From Apoda limacodes (taxonomy: Eukaryota; Arthropoda; Insecta; Lepidoptera; Limacodidae), in NCBI GenBank assembly GCA_946406115.1, contig OX291561.1:3526273-3590272 (forward strand): a stretch of 64,000 nt of DNA, written 5' to 3'. The stretch's first letter is position 1. Every line of letters starts with the position of its first letter. The notes below the pieces were generated by a model, which made no database searches, was not told the origin of the DNA, and saw nothing but the letters and a program-made list of their open reading frames with translations. Shown here piece after piece: positions 1 to 9,699 of the stretch. Both the position numbers and the translations under genes were made by a program.

Positions 1-151
1 TTTATTAATCAACTACTTAATCAGTTGTATCATATTTATTATCTGTTGGTACCTTATTAAGAAAGCTTTTTTCTTTAATTATATTTTTATAAAATGCTTC
101 ACATTTCGTTTTAGAAAATTAAAAAGTTAATATTTATTTATTATTTATTTA

Positions 152-566
152 CTTATCTATAAAACAGCAAAAAATCACGTTTGTTGTATGGGAGCCTCCC
201 TTAAATATTTGGTTATTTTAATTTTATTATTTATTTTAAAAGTGACTATATAACTAAATATTCTGTGAATATTTTAAGCGTCTACCTGTTGCCGTTATCA
301 ATATCGAGCAAAAAATCAAGTTGGTTGTATGGGAGCCCCCTTAAATATTTATTTTATTCTGTTTTTACGTATTTGTTTTTATTGCAGCAACAGAAATACA
401 TCTTCTGTGAAAATTTTAACCGTCTTACTATCACGGTTCATGAGATACAGCCTGGTGACGGACGGACGGAGGGACGGACGGACGGACGGACGGACGGACG
501 GATGGACAGCGGAGTCTTAGTAATAGGGTTTCGCTTATTACCCTATGGGTTCGGAACCCTTAAAAT
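152..566 (+). repeat. Family A interspersed repeat, copy 1 (ends GGAACCCTAAAA)
   Basis: Near full-length member of a family seen at least nine times in this window. It carries the conserved block cacgtttgttgtatgggag twice (about 176 and 313), a gagatacagcctggtgac block, a (GACG)n microsatellite at 456-506, and the 3' signature agtcttagtaataggg followed by ggaaccct. The ORFs across it owe their repeated R-T-D-G peptides to the microsatellite and are not genes. The family is common in Lepidoptera as I recall it; I do not assign a formal name. Confidence 0.8.
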
Positions 567-1662
567 AATAGTAAATTACGTTATGTTAAATTTTTTCTTG
601 CGAATTAGGATAAGTCAATACATTTCAATAGAAATAACTAATTCTAGACACGTTTGGGCATCAGCTACATAAAACTGCCCATTCTCCCGTGATGTAGCTA
701 ACTACACATGGAGCGAGTAGTCGATCACCGCGCGGTCGCTGGGGAAATGCAGGTAGTGCAGCTCCAAGCGGGGGCGAAACGACTGCACACAATTTATTTT
801 ACAGTATACGTTAGATGTAATCCCCTAAAATTGCCAGTTTCAGTTGAGGGTAAGTGTGGGCAATTGGTCAATTGCTAAAATTATCGCTTTTAGCATCGAA
901 TGTCGGAGAGAGGGTTTATACTGCCTTAGTGTTTTAGTAGTATACATGTACTTATAGTATTTATATAGATGTATGTCAGTTTGATTATTGATTTAGCTAG
1001 CTTAGTTCATATTTTATCTGTTGTGTATGATTATTAATATTTACGTGCACAGTGTGTTAGAAATCACACAGAAAAAGTATGTTGATAAACAATTACCGTT
1101 TTACGGTACCTAACTAAGGTTCTCATTCTTAGGCGCTGTCCTAATACAACGCGACTACGCGAACATCGCAAGTTCGCGCGACTTTTGGTCGTACGACCGC
1201 AAAACCAAACATACTAGATGAGAAGGAGTGTCATAATTGACGTTCGCGCGATCGGTCGCAAGTAAGCAGGCGGGAGATCAAAGGTTCCACGCGCACCTCT
1301 CACTTTGCCAACTTGTGATGTGATTAGTAGCTTATTTATTTTTATTCTGCAAAATGATATTTAAAGAAAAATTATAATTGGAGGGCGTGTCGGTCAACTC
1401 ACTGGGATAAACGTAAAGGTGACTACAAAAAATTGTCTCAAGACGAAAGAGTGACAAAGAGTATTTTTGCAAAAAATCTAAATACGCGGAGTATCTTTAT
1501 TGCTATGTTTTCTACCTATTAATGTTTACTACCTTTATTATCTTTGAATCAGATTTTCAAATTAAGTCAATTCCAACGCCATTTATTGAATTTAAAAATG
1601 CATCGCAAAATGATCTTGTAAGTAGGTAGGTAGGTACTTACCAAAAACTCAAAATTCATAAA
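567..1662. other. No gene seen
   Basis: Mostly AT-rich and non-coding. A short GC-richer patch lies at about 690-790, and 1140-1310 is rich in cg and contains the perfect 12-bp palindrome ggtcgtacgacc at 1186-1197. No ORF of interest, RNA gene or recognisable repeat was found. Confidence 0.5.
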
Positions 1663-1714
1663 GTGATTGATAACATTAATAAGGTCGTGGCCCAGTTACA
1701 TTCGTGTATTGGAA

Positions 1715-1779
1715 ACGATATGCGAAGTAAAGCAATGACGAAGATGGTCAGTACCTGGATGGGTGACCGCTATGAGGTC
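1715..1779 (+). other. 5S rRNA-like fragment
   Basis: The stretch resembles the internal-promoter half of animal 5S rRNA. Blocks similar to the A box and intermediate element (gaagtaaagcaa) are followed by a C-box-like ggtcagtacctggatggg and then gtgaccgc. The first 45 or so bases of 5S are not recognisable, so this is not a functional 5S gene. It may be the head of a 5S-derived SINE or a pseudogene. It directly abuts the left end of the Tc1/mariner element and is not present beside the second copy, so it belongs to the flank. Confidence 0.45.
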
Positions 1780-1942
1780 CGGTCAGTTGCAGAACTGCAT
1801 ATAGAGTTTCAAAATAAAATAGAATGGCAGCGAGGCGTAGTCACTCACACACTTTTAGAAATAAAGTAAAATGTCTTGTAGAACCTGAGTAATATTAGTT
1901 TCATTTAATATTGTATATAATAATTTCACTAAGAAAATTATC

Positions 1943-2019
1943 TTATCCGTAGCTTAGTGGATAGACGGATCAGATCTTAATACGTGTACTTAGTGGTTGT
2001 GGATTCGATTCTCACCTTA
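1943..2019 (+). other. tRNA-like segment inside the transposon
   Basis: It contains an A-box-like tagcttagtgg and, about 45 bases later, a B-box-like ggattcgattc. The two ends do not form a clear acceptor stem, so it is not called as a tRNA gene. The same segment occurs in copy 2 at about 37007-37070, where the B box has lost bases. It could be a remnant of a SINE captured by the transposon. Confidence 0.4.
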
Positions 2020-2327
2020 TGCCTTTCTTTTTGTTTTTGTTACATTTTACGAATTATGAATATTTTGTTTAGTTAATCAGCTGATTAGACCAATTTTCTA
2101 ATAGTTATTAAGTTCTACGTAGGTAGACATTTAATGTTTCTCGTTCGTTGCCGATTTCTTTCTGGGGGTATGTGCTGACAAGTTTGTTTGGTGTTTTCAT
2201 TTAGCTATTAAGTTAGATGCATTAATTACTTAGGTCGTAGCCATTCTGTCGTTGTGTTACTGAAGGTGGTTGGTTGTGTTGATAAGGTTGTTTTGTGTTT
2301 TTATTAAATTTCTTTGCTAAAAATAAT

Positions 2328-3393
2328 ATGCAGGCCAATATTAATATTCAAGAGAGGATGCGTATTATAGAACTACATAATATGGGTTACAATATATCTC
2401 AAATTTGCAATGAGACTGGTTTTACCGTAAGTATTTTATTTGATGTTAATGTTATATCATATTTTTTTTAATACCACACTCTTTTATAAGTAAAAGCGTT
2501 GGGTCTCGCGCAACCAAGAGGAGGGGAGTTTATCAACTCGACCTCGAAGTGGACGCCCGCGGCACATTGATGCGACTGGTCGATCAAGAAGATTCATGGT
2601 GGAACAATACGAGAACAATGGTTTCATACCGACTGCTGTGTTTAGACACATGTTTCATACATCTACACACGCAGTTCGTCGAGCTATACATACTGAAAGA
2701 TTGCATCATAGAAAGCTAACTAAAAAACCATATTTAACTAATACCCATAAACAAAAAGATTGTTGTTTGCAAGGGAATATTTAGATTTTGACTGGGAGCA
2801 CACATTATTCACCGATGAGAAGTCGTTCGCATCATCTGAAAACGGGAGGCTTCATTTGTGACGCAGAAATGGAACTTGTTATGCAGAACAAAATGTTGTC
2901 CCAAATATGGAATCTGGACGGATATCACTAAATATGTGGGGGTGGATGACTGCGGCTGGTCCTGGTGAATTAATCTCGATTGCAGGGCGCGCTAGAGCTT
3001 CACGTTATGTGGAAGTGTTAGACAAGATCATGTCGCCAACAGCGCGGTGTGTTTATCCATTAGCTGATATGCCATAAATACAGTTTATGCATGATAACTG
3101 TGCTGTGCATCGAGCGCATATAGTGCAGGATTGGTTTATTCAACACCCGGACATTAATCTTATTCCTTGGCCTGCAAAATCGCCAGATTTAAATCCCACA
3201 GAAAACCTATGGGGTTTGATGGTGCAAAGATGGGACATGCGAAATGAAAGAACTACAGAGTCATTAGAGGCTCACTGTTTAGAAATTTGGAATAATATTA
3301 GAGGAACAGATATCTGTTCTAATATAGTTCGGATCTATGCGGCGGCGCTTGCTTGCTGTGATTGAAAATAAAGGAGGTTATATTAAATACTAA
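2328..3393 (+). pseudogene. Tc1/mariner transposase pseudogene (DD35E)
   Basis: Exon 1 (2328-2426, 33 codons, begins MQANINIQERM) encodes the first half of a helix-turn-helix region and ends at a good donor, gtaagt. The intron is cut short compared with copy 2; reading resumes near 2494 with KRWVSRN and the basic, arginine- and proline-rich STRPRSGRPRH linker typical of Tc1 transposases. The DDE core follows: first Asp in FTDEKSF (codon 2814-2816), second in HDNC (3093-3095), and Glu in PTENLWG (3201-3203). That leaves 92 and 35 residues between them, so the spacing is DD35E, not the usual DD34E. Damage: an in-frame stop after the KQKDCCLQGNI stretch, TGA and TAA codons inside the core, and an extra t near 3325 that shifts the C-terminus. 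The stop is at 3391-3393. All three catalytic residues survive but the gene is dead. Confidence 0.85.
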
Positions 3394-3809
3394 AAATCGG
3401 CCAAGAGCGAGTCGGACTCGCGCACGAAGGGTTTCGTACCATTATATATAAAAACGGCAAAAAAACAACGTTTGTTGTATCGGATCCCCTCTTAAATTTT
3501 TGTTTTATTTTAATTTAATTATTTACTTTTTAAGTTACTATATAACTAAATATTTTGTAAATATTATAGGCGTCTATCTGTTGCCGTTATCAATATCGAG
3601 CAAAATCGATCAAAAAAATCACGTTTGTTGTATGGAGCCCCCTTAAATATTTATTTTATTCAATTTTTTAGTATTTGTTGTTATAGCAGCAAAAGAAATA
3701 TATCTTCTGTGTAAACTTCAACTGTCTAACTATCACGGTTCATGAGATACAGCCGAAGCTTTAGTAATAGGGTTCCGCTAATTGCCCTTTGGGTACGGAA
3801 CCCTAAAAA
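3394..3809 (+). repeat. Family A repeat nested in the transposon
   Basis: The most complete head of the family is seen here: cggccaagagcgagtcggac, then the gtttgttgtat block and the 3' end cggaaccctaaaaat. It starts one base after the transposase stop codon. The (GACG)n tract present in copy 1 of the family is missing. The same insertion is present in the second transposon copy. Confidence 0.8.
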
Positions 3810-4166
3810 TAAAGTACTATTTTTCTTACAGATATTATTTTACATTTCAATATATTTAAGACATAACATATTTTTTTTACTTTGTTGTTTTTCAACCGAA
3901 TGAATGGTGACTTGTTTTTTTTTTATTCTTATGGTTAAGTTTCAATTTTCTTTTCATTATGAAAACGAATACTTAAGCTATAACCATAGGAAAATATATA
4001 TAGAAAAAGAGACATTTATCAAAAACATTATTTATGATAAAATTTTAATAAAAACCATTTTTATTTGATTGCATGTGTTTTAATTCTTGCAAACAAAACA
4101 AAAAGTTCTCATACCAACTGGTCCTTTTGAGAGAGAATTCCTAACAAAAATACTCAAAAAGGATAT

Positions 4167-4240
4167 GGCGTGATTTGAACCATAGGCTCACTGGATTAAG
4201 TAGAAACGCCCACCTACACTACCACTACACCACCGGGCAG
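4167..4240 (-). other. tRNA-like segment, reverse orientation
   Basis: Read on the minus strand it starts gcccggtggtgtagtggtag, with an A-box-like tgtagtggtag, and ends with a B-box-like ggttcaaatc. This is a good match to the outline of a tRNA-derived SINE head. The equivalent place in transposon copy 2 (38850-38925) also has a tRNA-like outline but with quite different sequence in its middle. Confidence 0.45.
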
Positions 4241-4506
4241 ATATCATTTAATGCGAAATAAGCAATACCTATGTAGAACAACACTGCAGTTTTCACCTAA
4301 TTAATTTGTTAGGTTAAGAAACCAAAAGATAGAAGAACGGTTAAATACACTGGTTAGTATAAAGAAAACTAAACCTAAATTTTATCGATTTAAGGTTAAT
4401 ATTATTGACAGTTCTGATAATGTTAATGTGTGAGTGCGAGATTCACAGAATGGCTTCACGCAATTTTAACCTTTACACTATGCATGCACTTTAGCAAATG
4501 ACTGTA

Positions 4507-5629
4507 CATTTTCTCATGAAATGCCAAGAACGATATTTAAAAACTAAAACTAACTATGTAGAAGAGTGTCTTATTTATCGAACTAAGAAGAAGCGCAGGA
4601 AAATGACATAAGCTCAAACTAGGTTGGTGATGGACCCGAGCTGGGAATGCTGAAATTTTAACTTTAACTTTTTGAACTGCGCTTCTATCTACATTAACCG
4701 GACCGCTTTTAAACGATTCCGATGGACGAAGAAAATCCTGAGGAATCAGTAAATATAAATTCTTAAAGTACCATCAATTATAGGCGAGGCAATAAAGCAT
4801 CTTTTACGTCAGTCAGTTCGCGGTTCCCTAACAGACCTTAGAAGAATACCAGCCCGAGTTCTACCCACCTCGATTTTTATATTTTAAAGGCACCTTGAAA
4901 GTAACTTTTTAATATTGTTCGTCAGTGTATTACAAAAAAATACATGTAGAAGAATAAGAACAAGGTTCAGGAAAATCGTCCTAAACAGTACTTAAACGTG
5001 ATTCACACTAAACATAGTCGGCAAAAATTTTTAAACAAAGAGAAATTACTTTGTGCAATCGGTACCTATTCTAAATCAATTATATGCACCTGCGACAATC
5101 TCTGCGGGATCGATGCGACAGTCGTGTCGATTAGGTAGGCACCTTAGTGCTTCGACATAAGATATATATTGCCATTGCAATAAGCTGAATATATCGACAC
5201 AGTGTCGATAAATTAAAAAATATACAGGTTTTGTAGACAATATAATAAATAACAATTTGAATTGCACTTAAATAAAAAAAGAGTTACCGATTTTTTTTAA
5301 ATTTAAAGTACGAGTGGGTAAGCCTTTTTTCAGAACATTCCATAAAATATCTTACAAACTAGTTTTTTCTAAGGATAAATTTAGAATTAGGTTTTGTATT
5401 GGACACCAGCGATCAATCAATAATTGGTTATTATTGTGTGATTCTTAGGCATTGTCCACACCGTCCTCTGTTCCTTTTCCGAACTCTCACATACCAGGTT
5501 ATGACTCTTCTGCTCCAATTATTTATTCCTCTTATAGTGTGCCCACTGCCCAGCCTATTTCCATTTTACCCACCTTTTCTACTTTAACCTTCTCACCTCC
5601 CCTCTATTACGACCTTGTTACCGCTTTTT
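4507..5629. other. No gene seen
   Basis: AT-rich, non-coding. A short Pro/Ser-rich open frame at 5452-5640 runs into the following TA microsatellite and shows no recognisable domain. Nothing else is supported. Confidence 0.5.
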
Positions 5630-5631
5630 TT

Positions 5632-5681
<50 letters not shown>

Positions 5682-5683
5682 GT
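5630..5683. repeat. (TA)n microsatellite
   Basis: About 50 bases of nearly pure TA dinucleotide repeat. Confidence 0.95.
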
Positions 5684-6271
5684 GTCATATATTTTATTAG
5701 TGATAGTAGTCATGAATAACGCGATTTTTATTATGAAGAATCCCAAGTGTTTTAAGTTATTGTAGATACTCCGGAGAAGTCCTACTTACATTCACTTCAT
5801 AATAAAAAAAATTAAACATATTGACACAGAATGTGCGAAGTATTAACTGTCACATCGGTGGCCTGTCTGTTTCTTAGCGAGGCTAAGAGATGATGTCGAT
5901 ATCCTAGTTTTGACAGCATAATGGTAAACCGCATATATTCAAATATACCAAAGTTACCTTATTACTACAAAACTACTTCAAAATATTGTACACTATATAT
6001 GTAATCTAATATATATGTAATAATGGTACACTAAAAATAATATTCAAGTAAAAGTAAACCAGGTTTAAGAGAACCAAATAATCTTATCCTATATTTACCT
6101 TATAATTGTTATACCAGGCCACGCAGAAAGTTTTGCGAAAAAGAGGTTTTTTTGTATAAGGCAGTGGCCACTTGTAATTATTTTGAAAATTTTGGTTATT
6201 TAAAAGTAAAAATACCATTGTTTAAATTTAGAATTTCCCTCCACATTTTTTTGAGAGCCAAATTAAATTAT
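5684..6271. other. No gene seen
   Basis: AT-rich spacer with no supported feature. Confidence 0.5.
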
Positions 6272-6421
6272 CGTGTCTCATTTAAAAATGGATCTTCATC
6301 AAGAACTTTCTCGTGCGATGATTTTTCTACAATTTCAAAGCTTAACTCAGTTCTTCCATTCTTAGCAATTAAGTTCTTAGCACCCGCTTTGCCTGCACGT
6401 AATGACACTGTTTACGAGTAA
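6272..6421 (-). other. Unrecognised coding-like stretch
   Basis: On the minus strand a 49-codon open stretch reads VSLRAGKAGAKNLIAKNG, then a charged segment with EIVEKSSHEK and DEDPFLNETR before a TAA near 6272. The composition looks more protein-like than the surrounding shadow ORFs, and a possible splice acceptor (gtaaacag) precedes it. There is no methionine, no partner exon and no family I recognise. It may be a last exon, a transposon scrap or chance. Confidence 0.2.
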
Positions 6422-6589
6422 ATGTAATAAAAAATATTATTATTTTTAGGTGTGTAAGTATGTACTGTACGTGTGCTTTACGGTAAATATATTAGTTGAT
6501 TTCTGATAGAGTTCCGACGGGCGCATAATTTTCCGCGGTTTAAAATTTTAATAAAAACTTTAAGAGATTGCATAAATCACTACCTATCG

Positions 6590-6692
6590 TTAATCCTTAT
6601 CAGCCACATACGTTTCCACCATTGGGGCACGGCCTACCCTCACCGAGTGTGATTTGGGCCATAGTCCACACGTTGGCCCAGTGCGGAAAACC
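6590..6692 (-). repeat. SINE/LINE tail fragment
   Basis: It contains attggggcacggcctaccct and gatttgggccatagtcca, the same blocks as the minus-strand SINE at 36296-36590 and the plus-strand SINE ending near 21930. Only the tail is present, without a tRNA-like head. Confidence 0.6.
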
Positions 6693-8334
6693 TATCGTTA
6701 ATGCAGCAACGAATAATGGAATTGTTTATCAAATTTATTAGTAGACCGAACAGTTAAATTGTATATTAAATTTTGAGTGTGAGCTGTGTGAAATAATTAA
6801 CTAGTTATTTAATTAAGCTGAATAATAATGAGGGTGTGCTGGCTAACGGCCAGCAGCCACGCTGCAGCTGCAGTCCCCCCCCCCCCCACATGTGGGAGCA
6901 CACCTGCTCTGCACGCCACCTACACCTCGAATAACAGAAACTTTATTTGCTAACAATTAAAGCAAAATACGAGTAAATTGGTCGATAAATACTGTACAGT
7001 AGATGAACTACTGGCTGGAAACGCTGTGTGTAAAGCCAACTATAAGGTAGTCTAACGATCTGGTTGAAGCTGCTGAACGTTGTAAGACGTTAGCGGCTCA
7101 GATTACATTACGTCATTTTGAAAACAAATATAAAAGAGGCCTCCGTCTAGCGAGTAATTAGCGGATGATATGATGCTGATGATGGAGTACTAGAGAAACT
7201 TCAAAGATCGTGTTTAGTATGCGATTGTCTCACTTCAGCAGGAAACACACTTGAAAGAATAAATTTAAGAAGTCGTGCGTGAATGCTGTTTTTCGATAGT
7301 TAGAGGGCCCTAATTTGGAGCTCTCATGGACTTGGCCCTAGGTTCCTAGGTTCTGCTGTTTTTTGGGACTTATCAATGATTTAGACAGCCAATGAGGTGA
7401 TTATAGAAATTATCTTGCGTCTGTCTCACAAATATTTTTATTCGTTTTAAACTTAACCGAATTAAAATATTGCCCAAATAATATAATAAACGGGCAGTTT
7501 TATAAAATAAGAATGTTTTATATTTGAGTACAAATTCAATTATTATTTAAGTAAAGCTCTTTTTTCGTTGTAGGTTGGAGCTTAATTGAGTCTGATTAAA
7601 ACATAATCAAGATATTTTTTTTTTTTCATCTAAAACTTATTTAAAACGTAACTACTTTGGTTCGGTATATGAATTTAAAGAAATCTTGTACACTATGATT
7701 TTAAATTACAAAGATTAATTACCTGGTTCAGCGATTACCTCAGTAACCTAGAAGTGGGAATACATCTCAGGTGTTAGATTATTATTTATTCAGGTATTTT
7801 TTAGTTACAATTTCCTGCGAAACAAAACAGCACTAATCTCACTGTAAGCAAAAGATCAAGATACGTTTCATTTTGACTTTATTTTCCTAACTACACTTCT
7901 CCTGGATTTGTGCTGTTTGGTAAATAAAGATAGGTATCTATATATATATTAATCTTGGTGGCCAAATGGAGAGGCATACTTATAGCCCAAAAAATATTGT
8001 TCTTGAAGGAGTACAGACATTTGGCATCTGATCAGGGCGTTTACCATGCCTGAGAATTCGTCAATAACAGTAATAAAAACCCATTTTAATTCAAACTACT
8101 CCTTACAAATAGAGTAAGATTCCCAAAATAAAAGGCATATCTAGGCATGCATCCTAAAATAAAAAACCAAAATATATCACTTTTTATCCCTTATGTTCTT
8201 CATGAACATGTCCAATTTTAATGACACAATACTTAAGTGGCTGATAAGAAATGAAAAAGTAAGTGAAGACGCCTAAGTTTTGTGTTAATTTTAGTGAAAT
8301 AATTTATAAATGATTTTAAACAGACGAACGTCGA
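6693..8334. other. No gene seen; poly-C tract
   Basis: Non-coding. A 13-base C run (6875-6887) sits between a gctgcagctgcag block and the palindrome ccacatgtgg. The rest is AT-rich. A short open stretch near 7182-7285 shows no recognisable domain. Confidence 0.5.
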
Positions 8335-8872
8335 ACAGAGCAAAGCAGTACTTCACGTCGGAACAGAGGTTGCTGCTTACAAGTCGCAAGTTCGGCCTCA
8401 TATGAAGCACTGTTACCATCTCTGGACGAGTGCACCCGGATACCAGCTTGGCCCTTTTGACTCGTTTCAGCGACGGGCTATGAGAATTGTTGACGAACCC
8501 AAACTCACTTGCCGTATCAAGCCATGTGTGTGTTCTAAAGCTTATTTAATGGGATGTGTTCTAAGGAATAAGGCTACTTTTTACCATCGCACCGCTCGCC
8601 ATCAGCAGGGAATTTATTTTCACACACGAAATGGTCGCGTACAGAGCGGTTTCGGAGAAACTTCCTCCCGCAAACGCTTGGGTTGTGGAATGAGCTCCCT
8701 GCCAAGGTTTTCTCTAAGGACTACAGTATGGGGTTCTTCAAGAAAGAAGTTATGAGATTTTTGAAGGTTCGACAACACGCGAGATAATGAATGAATCTGG
8801 TGTTGCAAACGCCCATAGGCTACGGTGACAGCTTACCATCAGGCGGGCCGTAAGCTTATATATCCTTATCCT
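8335..8872 (+). mobile_element. LINE 3' end (CR1-like/Jockey-like), plus strand
   Basis: The translation gives the region after the reverse transcriptase domain of a non-LTR retrotransposon: AAYKSQVRPHMKHCYHLW, then PFDSFQRRAMRIVD, and after a frame change FYHRTARHQQG and the LWNELPAKVFS-like end. The 3' UTR has ggctacggtgacagcttacc and catcaggcgggccgtaagc. The same 3' end recurs at 48597-48765, 30325-30405 and (minus) 56575-56650. It is 5'-truncated and frameshifted, so non-functional. The exact clade is uncertain. Confidence 0.8.
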
Positions 8873-8947
8873 TAAATTAGAGGATTTTTAAAATAATAAA
8901 TTTTTTGTGTCTCCTCGAATCGATTAATTGTGCAATCGACAACCTAA

Positions 8948-9405
8948 TATCCCCCCGACCGACCTCGGCACGGTCTAAAAACTATTGTTAGACGGCCTCG
9001 GCACGTAATAACGGCCCCAGACGACGATCTCGCTATCCAGATAGCGAGAGATTAGTCTCAACGACCTCCCCTAATAGAGGTTAGGGGGAGGCTAACACGA
9101 CGCCGACATCCCCAGGGCGTCGGCGAACGAACGGTTACACGAGGTGTCGAAGAGTGCTGGAGCGCTTCTCGCCTCCACTCTCTCGCAATCGCAACCACGT
9201 AACGGGGAACTCCTTTGAGGCTCACGCTGGTCGAAGGGACGACCCCAAGAGCGAAAACCTAAGCCGTGGCTCTCCCCGCATTGAGACATTAAGCGTTGGG
9301 CGCTATATGGGCTGTAACTCCTTCAGGGTCTCGCCCCAAAACCCCGGTGGAGAAATAATAGCTGCCAACTGCATAGTCAGTAAGAAAAAAAAATTCGATT
9401 AAAGT
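8948..9405. other. GC-rich block with three consecutive hairpins
   Basis: About 450 bases, clearly GC-richer than their surroundings. Within the first 180 are three hairpins in a row: 9028-9049 (10-bp stem, tctcgctatc, 2-base loop), 9065-9091 (stem cctccc-ctaa with ttagggggagg) and 9098-9122 (cgacgcc with ggcgtcg). A short A-rich tract (aagaaaaaaaaattcg) closes the block at about 9383-9398, which would fit the 3' end of a reverse-transcribed RNA read on the plus strand. I do not recognise the sequence; a LINE 5' UTR or a structured RNA retrocopy are the options. Confidence 0.55.
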
Positions 9406-9454
9406 GCGAAAAGCGATTTATTTATCTTTATCAATAAAGTTTTAAAAGAGCCAT

Positions 9455-9690
9455 GACTGTTACATTGACTATCGGTACATCGAAGTGCTGAAGTGTTTGT
9501 ATAACAGAGCCACGATGTCTGTCCGACTACAAGACCAGGACACGAAACCAATGCATCTGCAAAAAGGTGTGAAACAGGGAGACCTTATTTCTCCGAAACT
9601 GTTTACAACTGCGTTGGATATGGCGTCAACATAAATGGCGAGTAGGTACATGACACACCTTCGATTTGCCGACGACATAGTGGTCAAACT
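9455..9690 (+). mobile_element. RTE-type LINE reverse transcriptase fragment
   Basis: The plus-strand translation reads YRYIEVLKCLYNRATMSVR, then LQKGVKQGDLISPKLF and LRFADDIVV. The GVKQGD-ISPKLF and F-A-D-D motifs are those of the RTE clade reverse transcriptase active site. The segment between the two motifs is shorter than usual and contains a stop, so this is a decayed internal fragment. RTE tails occur elsewhere at 16273-16387, 45860-45930 and 58895-59090. Confidence 0.8.
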
Positions 9691-9699
9691 TACCTACCT

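Larger units (their letters stand above)
1780..4504 (+). mobile_element. Tc1/mariner-type DNA transposon, copy 1
   Basis: The right end reads inward as cagtcatttgctaaagtgca and is followed by TA (4505-4506). The left end, cggtcagttgcagaactgca, is a diverged version of the same inverted repeat; no TA is kept on the left. The whole 2.7-kb body aligns with 36833-39182. Order: tRNA-like segment, transposase exon 1, intron remnant, exon 2, a Family A repeat just after the stop codon, then an AT-rich 3' part with a reverse tRNA-like segment. TA flanks and the transposase motifs place it in the Tc1/mariner superfamily. It cannot move itself because the transposase is broken. Confidence 0.85.

Noticed and set aside
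265..672. 135-codon open frame
   Set aside because: It runs through a Family A repeat, and its TDGRTDGR-type part comes from the (GACG)n tract; nothing suggests a gene.
1943..2019. Functional tRNA gene
   Set aside because: A- and B-box outlines exist but the acceptor and anticodon stems cannot be formed, and the copy in the second transposon has lost part of the B box.
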